Origin: Sphagnum compactum
Lineage: Eukaryota > Bryophyta > Sphagnopsida > Sphagnales
DNA: 64,000 nucleotides
Direction: 5' to 3'
Assembly (NCBI GenBank): GCA_965153455.1
Contig: OZ234502.1
Location: 1,219,267-1,283,266, forward strand
The number at the start of each line of letters is the position of its first letter. The first letter of the stretch is position 1. The notes beneath the pieces were generated by a model. It was not told where the DNA came from, did not search any database, and saw only the letters and a list, made by a program, of their open reading frames with translations. Made by a program: the position numbers and the translations under genes. Positions 12,530 through 24,614 of this stretch are shown piece by piece.

Positions 12530-13890
12530 TAATTTAAAAAGCTCCCTAATATGTTTTCCCTACATCCAATGAACAAAATAAACCAAATTTCTTTTTTCCC
12601 CTTATGTTTTTCTTGGAGTTTTTGGGAAAAAAAAAAACTAAAGAAGTATTGAACAACCACGTGATGTTTTTCCACCTTGACGTCGGAACAAAAGCATAAA
12701 ACAACCTTTTGGGGAAAAAAACATCTGGCAAGCACCTGATACTTTTCTTCCCAGATTTGGTAAGAATGCATTAGGTGGTTGCCCCATGTTTTTTTTCAAA
12801 ACCTTAAATTAAAACTAATCCTCAAAATAATAGAAAAAACATGGAGCAGCCACCCAATGCTTATCCTACTAGATGCTGGATGAAAAACATGAAGCTGATG
12901 CCCAATTATTTTCCATGAATTTTGGAAAAAAAAACCTCCTAAAAAAGCTTTAGAAAAAAGAAATAAGAAAAGTATCAGCTGCCCAATATTTTTGTCCCCA
13001 ATGTGGAAGAGAAAGCATCAGGTAATCAAGTCAATATTTTCCTCCCCAATGTGGAGAAAAAAACTCTAAAAAAAAAACACTTAAAACAATTGAGAAATTA
13101 TCAAGTGGTTGCTGATACTTTCTTCCCACTTTCCTCCCCAATGTGGAAATAAATTTATTGAGTGACCCAGTATTTTGATTTTTTCTTGAGCTTGATACTT
13201 CTTCTTGCAAATTCTGGAAAATAAAGTGTGGGTTGACTCCTCAATACTTTTTTCATGAAATCCAAAAAAAAGACTTGGAAAATAGTAGTTTGACTAACCA
13301 CTGTTTTTTTCCTTCTTTTATTATTAATTTAGGTATTATCAATATAAGTATTTTGATATTGATTATTTAGTTTTCCTATTAGATGAGCATTGAATATACA
13401 CTTAATGTCTTTTACTTGAACTTCAAAAAAATCATAGAATTTTTTTTTAAATTCTTACTACAAATGGAAAAAATATTGTACCTTTTTTAATGTTTGTCGA
13501 ATGATAATAATTTGTTGTGTAATTTTTTTTAAAAAATTGAACAATTTCATCAATGACCTTGTTAAAAATTGTGTGATATTGTGCTCCAAAAAATTGATGA
13601 TTTTTGAAGGTTACAATAACATTTTTAATTAAAACCATGTGCATTGGCCTCCATTGTAAGCTTTCCAAAGTTCCTCAAACTCTATTTTGAAATTGCTACT
13701 CGTGACAAAGACTTCTTGATCAAATTATTTTTTTCATTTGTAATCATCAATTATTCTCACCCTTGTTCTTTCTTGCTCCCCTCACATTGATAACAATAAC
13801 TGCAACATTAGAAAAAACATTGAGTGGCCACCCGATACTTACTATATGAGTGGAAAGTATTGGGTGGTTTCCCAATACTTTATTCAATAA
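12530..13890. repeat. Decayed tandem repeat (CACCCAATACTTT / CCCCAATGTGGAA)
   Basis: Variants of GTGGCCACCCAATACTTT and TCCTCCCCAATGTGGAAA recur irregularly near 12720, 12850, 12980, 13030, 13130, 13190 and 13815-13885. At 13822-13885 the motif occurs in both orientations (CCACCCGATACTT and AAGTATTGGGTGG), making an imperfect inverted repeat. No gene is supported here. Confidence 0.5.
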
Positions 13891-16009
13891 ACAACTAAAG
13901 AAAAAATGCAATTAACATATTTTGTGGAACACCTAAGACAGTTTTTGAAAAACATTGTGCAAGAGAAAAATTAAGCAACTTGAGAGTTCCTCCCATTTTT
14001 TTCATTGAGCGAGTAAGAAAAAAACAAGTAAAAAAGAATTTGCAAAAGAATAAGAACATTTTTGACAACAATTGAAATATTTGAGACACGTATGGAAAAA
14101 CAATGTGACTTGTTCAAAAGATGTGCGTAAGGCATAGTAGAGAGCAAGTAAATATAGGTTGGAACCAAAAAAAAAAAACTACGAAATGAAGTCTATTTGA
14201 AACATTAAATGGATCTTTTGTAAATGAAAAAACACAGTATTATTTGAAGCACAAAGTGGGAAGAAAAGTGAATAAGTTCAACATTTTAAGATTTATAGTT
14301 TTTGAGAATTCAACTTTAGGCAAAAGAAATGGGATAAAGTATGCCATTTTGAAAACAGATTGAAGTCGTAAAGGTGGATTTTAAAGGGAGTGATAGGTTT
14401 TTATTCTTTTGCAAAGGGATTTTATTTTTTAACATTGAATAGGGAGATGAGATGGGGTGTTGGGACTTTTTAACTTGTTCTATGTGTTAGAAATGTTATT
14501 TTTCTTTGGGGAGTAAGGGTTTGTTTGAAAGGATGGAGCTTTTTTTTCCTGTTCTACAAAGGGGGTGTTTCTTGAAAAATCGTAAGATCACTAACAAGTT
14601 TTTAAATATATTGAAATGGTTTGCATATAACAAATTAAAAATATGAATTAGCATTGAAAGGTGAAAAATGGGGAAAAAAATCCTGATTATTTCAAACCCA
14701 TTTTCAAATAAAAGGAATGCATAAATTTCTATTAGATATTAAAAAATCATTTTTTAATTAGCTTTTGGAGATTACCTCAATATTGCTAGATACATTAGTT
14801 ATATTAGTTCTTCATAAACATAATTAAAAATGAAAAAAACCTCTGAATTTTCTATTAAATATATTAAAATAATATAAAAAAATCAAGTTTGGCCCACCAT
14901 TGAAAAAAAACAACCAAACTCTCCCCACCCCACTTAAGTACAATCCCTTTTGGAAAGGAAACGCCTTCCCATCCACCTCATTCAACCCAACCCAACTTGG
15001 AAATAGTTGTTTTTGCCCTATACATGCTTGGTAAAACTTAAAAGTTTACATGCATGTCTACTATCTTAGACCAATAATAAATTTTTATAACATAAAAGAC
15101 AACAATAATAAACACATTAATTAATTTTTAATTAATTTCATTATATTTTTGTTATTAAATCTTCATCAAAGTCTTATTAAAGCTTTAAAAATAACATCAA
15201 ATTAATTAAAAACATTTATACACATTTTATATTAAATTTTGAATTAAAATTTGACATGTTTTATTTTAATCAATTCTTGCATAACCATTCAAATCAATTT
15301 TTTTCAAAATTATTTTAATAAGATTTAAAGGAATTGAAGCCAGTTATATGTATGTTTATCAAACAAATTTCATTTAAAAAATTAGTCACATGAATTTTTT
15401 ACATTTCGTAGTGATATGAAACCTCATGATACAAAAAAGCAAGTGACAATTCAAAAGAATAAAATGATATTGAGGCATGATTAAATCAATTACCCAACCA
15501 GTATTTCAAAACAACCCATCAATTGGATAGATGCACCCAAAATCTACACATGCCCATCCATTAGCTTGGGACAATAAAAACATTTTTTTTTTTAATGGAA
15601 AAAAAACACCTTCCCATGCCAGCCTCACTGAACCAAACCTAACTTTGAAAAGCACAAAACTAGCACCTATAAAAATTATCCATTCAGTCTACCTTTGATT
15701 CTCCCTTCCTATACATGCCCAAACAAAAGAAGTTCCCCTAAAGCCCGTATCCCAAGTTTGGGGCAGAGCCAGGAAAGCCTCCAACCCATTATGTTTCGTT
15801 TTTTTTGGTTCCCTTCGACTTTCAAACTCAACCTCAAAATGAACATTCCATGCGTAGAGAAAGACGCGACACTCTTGCAATGATTCTCAAGACATGTTAT
15901 TACTATTGTAGTTGTTGTACACTACATCAACCTATGATTCATCAACATTATAACATACTGATTTTAGTGGTCTTAGTTGTCTCCTTCATTATCAAACCAA
16001 AAACAAGGG
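13891..16009. other. AT-rich intergenic DNA
   Basis: No gene, RNA or recognisable element. Short frames (13895-14168, 15689-16149) lack any motif I recognise. Confidence 0.5.
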
Positions 16010-16205
16010 GTGTGTCACACTGTGCAAATCCTCTAAAAGAAACCAAAATCCTTCAAGATATTACAACTCTAGAACTGATCTCAAGTTTCAAGACAAGCCA
16101 AAATATCATCTTTCAAGAACTCTCATATAAAAATAGACCTATTACCTAGGGACCAAAATCACTTAAGTTATTATACTCTATATAATGAATCTGAACTCGC
16201 CTTGG
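16010..16205 (+). repeat. Dispersed repeat family, copy 3 (internally deleted)
   Basis: Starts GTGTGTCACACTG like copies 1 and 2, then jumps straight to AAATCCTCTAAAAGAAACC, having lost about 90 bp. It continues through CCAAAATATCATC to CCTTGGTAGGCAA, an end it shares with copy 1 (5350) but not clearly with copy 2. Confidence 0.65.
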
Positions 16206-17407
16206 TAGGCAAGGCCAACAAATGGAGCTTCTAGAGGAGGTTTTTTTTTCCCAAATTCCTCAAGTAGGTGTACTGGCTAGGATCTTAGCATTAATTAGCA
16301 ATAAATGTAAATGGCGACTGTCCTTAGTGGACAATTAGAATTTTTTTGGGAATCCTGCCTAGTTCTGGCGAATTCTAGTTCTTTTTCCTCAACATATGGC
16401 AATTTTTGTTCGTATTTTTTCCCCCGAAAAAACCATTTGCTGAATTAGCCAGCCTCTTCTTCTTTTTTTCCCCCCAGGTTGCGAAAATTCGCCAGAAAAA
16501 AGAAAAAACAGTGATCTCGAGAGAAATGACATGGTTTAGTTGAAAAATATCTATTAACCTTGTTAGCTAATTACCATAGCAACCTAGCAGGTTTGGCACT
16601 TTGATTTCGAATATTTAATATGTTTTCTCTTAAGATTCCACCATAACCATTAAAAGATTATTAAGGTTCATTTTCTACTTGTTAATTACATCTTAAATAT
16701 TTCTCGAAAAGTCCATGAATAATTTTTCTCATTATTATTAAATGTGACAATATTGCATAATGTTTAAGGTTATAGATTGTTGGAACTGAGTTTAGTGGGA
16801 ACAAGGAGATAGAGTCTAGGTCGAGCCTTGGATGCACTTGGGGCCGTGGTGGACCAAAAGCGACATATTAAAAAAATTACATTTGATTTTGGGCCTTGAA
16901 TCAACAGTGTAATAGGACCAAAAATAATTGACTTGACCAATATGATGATTGAGTTGGGCTCAGCCTCAGCCTCAACTCCAAATAAAAATAGAATTTTAGT
17001 ATCACATGAAGCACTTTGAAAAGGTGAATTTTAGCCATTTTATGAAAAATATTTTAGAAAAATAATATTTTGTCACAAATTCTCTTTTAAATTTTTTTAA
17101 AAACCAAAGTTGACTAAATATACTTATGGATGACCGCCACTTTAGCAACATCACAAAATTGAAAAAGACAAAAAAAAAAACAAGACACTGATTAGTACCC
17201 ATTAAACCAACACTAATTAAACATACTTAACATAATTAAACCCTTTGTTGTTGTTATTGCCGCTGAGTTTGTCCGATGGAGTTTTGTAGTTGTTAGCTGT
17301 TGTCGCTGCTCCCGCTGAGTTTGTTTGATGGAGTTCGTCGTTGTCGTTGCCGAGTTTGTTTTATTTGAGTCTTTTGTTGTTGTTTGTTGTTGTGGAATTG
17401 ATTTCAA
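16206..17407. other. Upstream region of the beta-galactosidase gene
   Basis: AT-rich DNA. The last 190 bp before the start codon (about 17241-17400) are GTT/TTG-rich. A block CGCTGAGTTTGT(C/T)(C/T)GATGGAGTT occurs twice (about 17260 and 17312) with a third partial copy (GCCGAGTTTG, about 17349). This is probably 5' UTR. No convincing TATA box was placed. Confidence 0.45.
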
Positions 17408-20400
17408 GTGGCGCGGGCTTGGCCAGTAGTGTTGGTGTTGATGATGATGATGATAGGGAAGCTCAAGCTCTTGTTGTTGTTGTTGTTGTTAGTTGGCTGT
17501 TGCATTGGAGAAGTTAGTGCGGTGAATGTCTCGTACGATCACAGAGCTTTGCTTCTTGATGGCCAGCGTCGATTCCTGATCTCTGGCTCCATTCATTACC
17601 CGCGCAGCACTCCCCAGGTAAAAATCTTATTCACGTTCTCTCATGTCTTTCTATTTGTCTGTTTTGCATTTTAGTTCCCTTCTATTACGATGCATCGTGA
17701 ATGTATGTCTGTGTCCGCGTGTGTAATATGCGCGCTTCTGTGTTAAGATCATCTCTCTGTGTGCATTTCGTTTGTCTCGAGATGCTTGATTTCGATGATC
17801 TTCTATGAGAAAATCGTGTACTGCGAATCCTCGTAATGATTTTTTTGTGGTTCGTCTTTGACGGAAGGTATGATTGCTATTTGTAGTTGTAGCAATGACG
17901 GTGAAATTATCAGCACTCGCGGCTTAACTTCTTCCTAAGTCCTGGAGCACTCGTGAATCCTTTTCTTTATTATGCATGAAACAGACGGAAATCGTACGAT
18001 AAGAAGCCACCGGGAGTTACGGGATATCGGTTGATGCACGTGATACTGAGATTTCTGATTGTTGTCCGAAGATTTATAATCATTTGCACTGCAGGAGATT
18101 TTTGCTTACTAATCTATATTATGTTTTTAAAATTTCTCTGCAGATGTGGCCAGACCTGATCGCGAAGGCAAAGAAAGGCGGACTCGATGTTATACAGACG
18201 TATGTGTTTTGGGATGTTCACGAGCCGACGAGGCGATTGGTAAAGAGCTCTTCTTCTTCTTCCACCACCTGCACAGACTTATACATAACAACTGCATTTG
18301 ATGAGTGTCTGTTACCTGTATAAGTCTAATGCTCTGGAGACTTTTTTCCTGAAAATGGTTAGAGTATAGGAATTGCGTGCCTGAGACTGCTGCCGCTGGT
18401 CGTGCTGCTGTTCAAGATCAATGTCAGGAGTCAATAGAACTAAGCAGAAGAAACGCTAATTACGAAGGTCTTGAACGTAAAGAGGGTATGGTGGGGATTG
18501 CAGTATGATTTTGCGGGGAGGTACGATTTGCCAAGGTTTGTGCAGCTGGTGCATGAAGCTGGTCTGTTTCTCAATCTGCGGATCGGTCCTTATGTGTGCG
18601 CGGAGTGGAATTCAGGGTACGTACTTGAGTCTAGAATAGATTCACTCATGAATCCGCTGCCTTGTGACTTTGTAAGTGTGAATTCTTCACGAAACCGGCT
18701 ACCATCACCGCTTGTGTACTACTAATCTTACATAACAAGCGTGCCCCGGGTCTGCAAGTTTCTTACCAACATTACAATTACCATGGAGTGCGGACATCTT
18801 GAGCACTTGAAATATGTTGCAGACCTCTAGTTGCTGCATACTGATAATCTGTGTCTGTATGTTTCTCTCCAAAGGAACAATCTCATCATCTCTGAGGTTT
18901 AGGACTTGTTCAGTTTGGAGATCAGAATTGCACCTCCATGCCTCTAGATCTGTTCTGCATTGAGGGAGGTTCTACCAGTGGCAAGAATGTGAAGATTGTT
19001 GTGAATTGTGAAGGTAATGTGTCTGCATTTGGAAGCACAAGCACAAATGCTCTCTGTGTGTCAAGGGTGCTGTAGGCAGCTTGGAGTATCTTGATGACAT
19101 TTGTCTGAACAGCACCTGAGAAGGACCCAAGAAGGCAGAAGCCTGCATCTAAGAGACAATGTGATCGCAGTAGTCCATCATCAGAATTTATGAAATCTTT
19201 TTGAGTGTAAACAGCGATCTTTTTGGTGATGGTCGGTGTTTTGAAGCATGCAGGGGACTCCCAGTCTGGCTGCGAGATATTCCTGGTATTGAGTTTCGAA
19301 CAGACAATGAGCCCTTCAAGGTCTGCCTTCAATCATGCAACACACATTCCATTCAGACATCAGCAGATTTCTTCACAATTTTGGATTGCCATTTTATTTT
19401 TGTTGAAATTTTAGCAGCCCAGATTGTAGCTTAATTACCTTCCCACCCTCTTGATAATTAGTGCCTGTACAAAAACATGGGTACAAGACTAATGAACCTC
19501 AGTAAAGTCAAGGTGTGTGCTTCTTGCAGGCTGAAATGCAGAGGTTTGTTTCTGTAGTTGTATCACTCATGAAACAGCATGAGCTCTTTGCTCAGCAGGG
19601 AGGCCCCATCATCTTAGCTCAGGTCACAAACAAGTCCAATACCCCCTTTGCTTGGAAATTTAAGTTTGAAGGGATCAGACTTGTGAGACAATTGAGTTTG
19701 ACAGAGGGAGGTAGAGAGGAGATTCAGCGATTTTGATGAATGCCACAAGTTCATAGAGCTAGATACTTAAGTTTGGGTGGAAATTTTGGACTTCCCTGCA
19801 CAGATTGAGAATGAGTATGGAAACATTGATGCTGCCTATGGAGAGGCTGGAAAGAGGTATATGAGGTGGGCTGCCAGCATGGCAGAGAGTCTCGACACTG
19901 GTGTCCCTTGGATCATGTGCCAACAACCTGATGCCCCTTCCTTCATTGTACATCATACCCCTGTATCTCTGTCTTCCACTTCCAAAAACATGATATGAAC
20001 TAACTGGAGCCCCAGAGTATACATGCATTGGATCTGGCTGTTGACGTTTGTTAGTCTCCATATTTTACTGAAGGAAGTCCTTGATATTTGTTGTGCTTCC
20101 TGTGGATAAGTAGATCAATACCTGCAATGGGTTCTACTGTGATGGCTGGAAGCCCAATGCAGCTGATAAACCCACCATGTGGACTGAAAATTGGAGTGGC
20201 TGGTAAGCATTCTCTGCCCCATGAACTGGCTGCTAAAAGAAATCTTGGAAATGGAATCTTCTAGAATACTATTAATTGCATTACAATCCGTTTCCTTCTA
20301 GAGTCAGAAAACTTAAAATATGTCCCAGTGAGCTTTGTGAAAGCATACATAACATTATGGCAGATGCTCTTGCCTTGGTTTCTTTAGGCTGAACTGTGGC

Positions 20401-20787
20401 ATGCTGTAGGTTCCATACATGGGGAGAAGCACTTCCTAGCAGGCCAGTGCAGGATATAGCATTTGCTGTTGCCCGCTTTTTTGAACGAGGAGGTAGCTTC
20501 CAAAATTACTACATGGTACACCACGATCTGCACTGATGGGAGGCTAATCCAAGTAGAAACATGAAATTCAAATTGGACATTGCAGAGAGGAGTTGAAGCT
20601 TGGGATCATCTTGGATGGTCTTGGACAGCCAGTAGCACTGGTGAATATGGTGGACAAACTCTTGAAGCTAAGAGTTCATGTTTGATGATCTGTGCAGTAC
20701 CATGGAGGCACAAACTTTGGGAGAACATCTGATGAGGATATTACTACAAGCTATGACTATGATGCCCCCCTTGATGAATATGGTATG

Positions 20788-20825
<38 letters not shown>

Positions 20826-23800
20826 TTTGTCTCTCTCATATACTATATAACACCACCAGGGAAAAATAAGAAATATTCTCCAAAACGAGTAGCACTCAAG
20901 AGCTAATGACTGACTTCCAGATGCTTGGGCATAATGTGGGCACAGGACAAGAGAGGCAACCAAAGTGGGGGCACTTAAAGGACTTGCATGCAGCTCTTAA
21001 GTTATGTGAGCCAGCTCTAGCTGCTGTGGATGATGTTCCCCCAAGTCTTAGGCTGGGCCCCAACCAGGAGGTCCCACTCTCCAAATCACATGCATTTTTC
21101 TTTGTTAGAACACCATCAAGAAAGGCAACTTGGCAGCATAAAGGGACGAGCCAAGGAAGGCACTTAATACATGAGAGCTTCACATGGATGTTATTTTCTT
21201 CTGGTTTTCAAATCTAGTAACACAGAAATACATCGGTTTGGGTTGTTGTGTAGGCACATGTATACAACAGCTCTATAGGCTTATGTGCTGCATTTCTGGC
21301 CAACTGGGATAACACTTCTGCAGCCACCATTCAATTCCACGGGCAAGCCTACCAATTGCCAGCCTGGTCTGTTAGTATTCTGCCTGATTGCAACTCTGTT
21401 GCTTTTAACACAGCTAAGGTACACAACCTTACACTTTCAATCCCCTTAACCCTGAAAGTTATAGTCTGTTCAGAAAGTTATTGATGTGTACTGAGCACTG
21501 ATACATTCCAACCAGTGAACAATGCATTACTCTAACCATGAAATAATTCAACTTAGTCAGGAAAAAAATTCTTGTTTGTCAAGCTGAGCAGTTGCTATAT
21601 GATATAACTGCAACCCATGCTTTCAAGCAGAAAATTTTGAAGTCAAGCTCTGAGCAACTGACCCTGACTTGCTCAATAGGTACGCACTCAAACAGTCTTG
21701 TTGAGAATGCAAAGTCCCTCACCTGTCGGACGTAGCTGGCAGTCGTACCATGAACCTCTGGGAAAATGGGGTGGAAATATCTTCAGTGTACACAGTTTGC
21801 TTGAACAGACTTCCACTACCAAGGACTTCACAGACTACTTGTGGTACAGCACCAGGTTAGTCAACATACCATCACTAGATTATACCTCCTGGAATCCAGC
21901 TCTTGCAAACCTTGTTTCTGACCTCAACCAACTTCAGCTATCATGTATACGTTTGGATCAGTTATGTTTCACTTTCAGAAGTGAAGGAGTAGATCATTGA
22001 CAGTGGATGATGTGGTGGCAGTTTGCAGGTTGCTGAGGCTGATGTGCACCAGGGAAGAGTGGAGGCAACACTGGTTCTACAATATGTGCGAGATGCTGCC
22101 CACATCTTTGTAAATGGCCTGCTGGAAGGTTGACACAAAAACTATGCCTTGATAAGCCTGTCAATTCTTTTCTGAAAGTCCTGAGCTGACACACATGAAT
22201 TCTGCACCATGCTAGGGAGTGTGACAGGCCATGGGACCCAGATAAACCAAACAGTGACCTTGATGGCTGGTACCAACGACATTGTGTTTCTCTCCATGAC
22301 AACAGGTTTACAGGTATGTGAACTTTGCAGCTAGGAATTTTCACACCATTTCAATTTGAATGATCATGAGACGCAGAGAGGATCCCAATTAGGTAGACAG
22401 GCAATTCAGTCACCCCATATGCCACAGATATGTGCAAAATGATACAATCTCAGTTGCAACTTTTAATTTCTTCAGCAGCAGTAAGACTAATAGTGGAGTG
22501 TGACTGGGAAGGATTCTGGGGCTTTTTTGGAGCAAGAGCAAGCAGGCATTCTAAATGCAGTCACCTTGGAAGGCCTTCCATCAGGAGTTAGAGATTTAAC
22601 ACACCAACTGTGGACCTACCAGGTACTGTTACCTCTGTGACTTGCACTAAACATTCTCATAGGGCAATGTGAGCAACATCCATTTAAGAAAGAGTGGCAT
22701 GAACTGCTGTTATTAGCCCAACATAGTCATCTGGGTCCAAAGGTCTGATTTCTCTTGGTATCTCTCTAACCTAATGACTACAATATGCTTCCTTTGGACT
22801 TAATAGGAGCTACAAACTTTCACTTGCCAACTAGAGAGACATCTAGCACATGTTGGTGTCTTGGAGTGTTGATGATGAAAGGCAAGTTGTTGCAAGAGTT
22901 CAGGTGGGACTTGAAGGAGAGGCTTTGCACCTTTACTCAGCAAATGGAGCGCACACTGTGAACTGGCCATCCAGAGACAATCTAATCACTTATCAGCCCC
23001 TTGTTTGGTATCAGGTTTGAAATCTCCTACAGTGCAACCATAAGGTCCACATATCAATTGCAATCCAATTCCAAAGACAATTTCATCAAGGCTCTAAAAC
23101 AATGATTGTGCATGTTGATTTATGCAGACATTGTTTGATGCACCAAATGGGAGTAACCCAGTTGCACTCAACCTAGATAAGATGGGGAAGGGTCAGCTGT
23201 GGGTGAACGGGTTCAGCCTAGGCCGCTATTGGCCATCACTCATCTCCCAACAAGATAACTGCCCATCTACTTGTGACTATAGGGGTGTATATACTGAATC
23301 CAAATGTCTTTCCCAATGCAGTCAGCCTTCACAACAATGGTTGGTTGCATTTCTCCTACTATAACACTGAATGCTCATTGATTTCATGCCTATCATCTCC
23401 AGGGTTGATCTCTAGGACATCCCCCCCTGCAAGGTTTGGAAGGCTGTAGGACCTGATCAAACATTATACATCATTCTGCTAGGTCCATGATGAGTTCATA
23501 TCAAGTGGAACCAGTAAGATTAGCTCAAAGCCTTTGTATGTTGAGCAGCTAGCAAAGTTTTGGGGTAGAGTTGCTCACTTGATCAAGTGACCCTGTGCAA
23601 ATCATTAATCAAGTGACCCTGAGATAATGACAGTGTGACCTTGTCCCATTTCTGATGCACACAAGATGTGCTGTAGCTTGGGATCCTTACCTCCAACTAG
23701 ACTACGAAAACACCAGTGAAAGCAGGATGTTGTGTTCCTTGAATTCATTGCAGAACAGTAGGAAATTTAGATCAGGTGAATTTTTAGTACATTGCTTCTC

Positions 23801-24614
23801 TAAACTAACAGTAGTGATGGGGCAGGTATCATGTGCCTCGACAATGGCTGCTTCCTGCTGGCAACTCATTGGTGCTGTTTGAGGAAAAGGGCGGAAACCC
23901 AGAGACGGTATCCATTGCAACACAATCAGCTCATGTACTGTGTTCGCGCATCTCAGAATTTCACCCTCTCGATTTCAGGTCGTTTGTCCAAGAAAATAGC
24001 ACTGTCTCTGACAAGGCTATCCTTCGGCTGGAATGCACCACTGGACAACAGATAGCCACAATCACATTTGCAAGCTTTGGAAACCCCTATGGTGAATGTG
24101 GCAACTTTCTCAAGGGCTCTTGCCATGCTGACACATCATACAACATACTGAATAAGGTAGGTATGTTCAAACACAGGCACACAGAAGAACTCAGTGCCAA
24201 TAATGAGCTCTTTTGCCCATTACTACTAAGGCAAGGAGTCAAAGTATGCAGCGGAGTGTCAACCACCAAGGGGACAAAGACAACTGGTCTCCAAGAAAAC
24301 CTCACTTCAACTTTGTCTCACTGCAAATGTTCCCAACTTTTATCACATGTTTACATTGAGCTCATCTTTAATGGATCCATTAAACAAGTTCATAGTTCTC
24401 TGGCTATGGAGGTAGAAGAGAGCATTGCAAACTGACGCAATGTCTTGTCTGCAGCCTTGGAAGAAATCTAACCAACTGTTGTCTCTTACCTCTTCTTGTG
24501 CAGGTCTGTGTTGGAAATCAAAGATGTGAAGTGCATGTGTCAAACAGGCTGTTTGGCAAAGATCCATGCCCAGGCACGCCAAAGAGCCTTGCAGTGGAAG
24601 CTGCATGCAACTAG
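17408..24614 (+). CDS. Beta-galactosidase, GH35, plant BGAL type (19 exons)
   Basis: Secreted exo-beta-galactosidase expected to trim galactose from cell-wall polysaccharides or glycoproteins. Exons: 17408-17617, 18144-18239, 18504-18616, 19254-19320, 19530-19622, 19804-19947, 20114-20202, 20410-20515, 20698-20782, 20946-21070, 21254-21418, 21680-21855, 22022-22128, 22216-22313, 22494-22622, 22904-23014, 23128-23339, 23826-24156, 24504-24614. All junctions are GT-AG and in phase, giving 855 aa, the usual BGAL size. A hydrophobic Leu-rich signal peptide covers about residues 1-36, then [11 protein letters not shown] and [11 protein letters not shown]. The acid/base Glu197 lies in IENEYGN and the nucleophile Glu266 in [18 protein letters not shown] and [10 protein letters not shown] follow; beta-sandwich domains come next; a Cys-containing SUEL-type lectin domain covers about 775-855. 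The exon 15 acceptor is uncertain: an AAG acceptor at 22512 would remove six residues. The gene looks intact. Which BGAL subclass it belongs to is not resolved. Confidence 0.95.
18922..19250 (-). pseudogene. Unidentified antisense protein-like stretch in a BGAL intron
   Basis: Within the third intron of the beta-galactosidase gene the - strand is open for more than 100 codons (continuing over exon 4). It reads as an ordinary mixed-composition protein, for example [16 protein letters not shown] and [16 protein letters not shown], unlike the AT-driven frames elsewhere. I do not recognise the family. It may be a fragment of another gene inserted into the intron, or chance. No start context or splice sites were established. 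Confidence 0.25.
20786..20823. repeat. (GT)n microsatellite in BGAL intron 9
   Basis: About 18 uninterrupted TG units begin a few bases after the GT donor of intron 9 (exon 9 ends 20782). It is a length-variable marker candidate; its nearness to the donor could affect splicing. Confidence 0.9.

Noticed and set aside
21994-22344. 116-codon antisense frame in the beta-galactosidase gene
   Set aside because: Overlaps coding exons 13 and 14 on the other strand and has no domain; a shadow frame.
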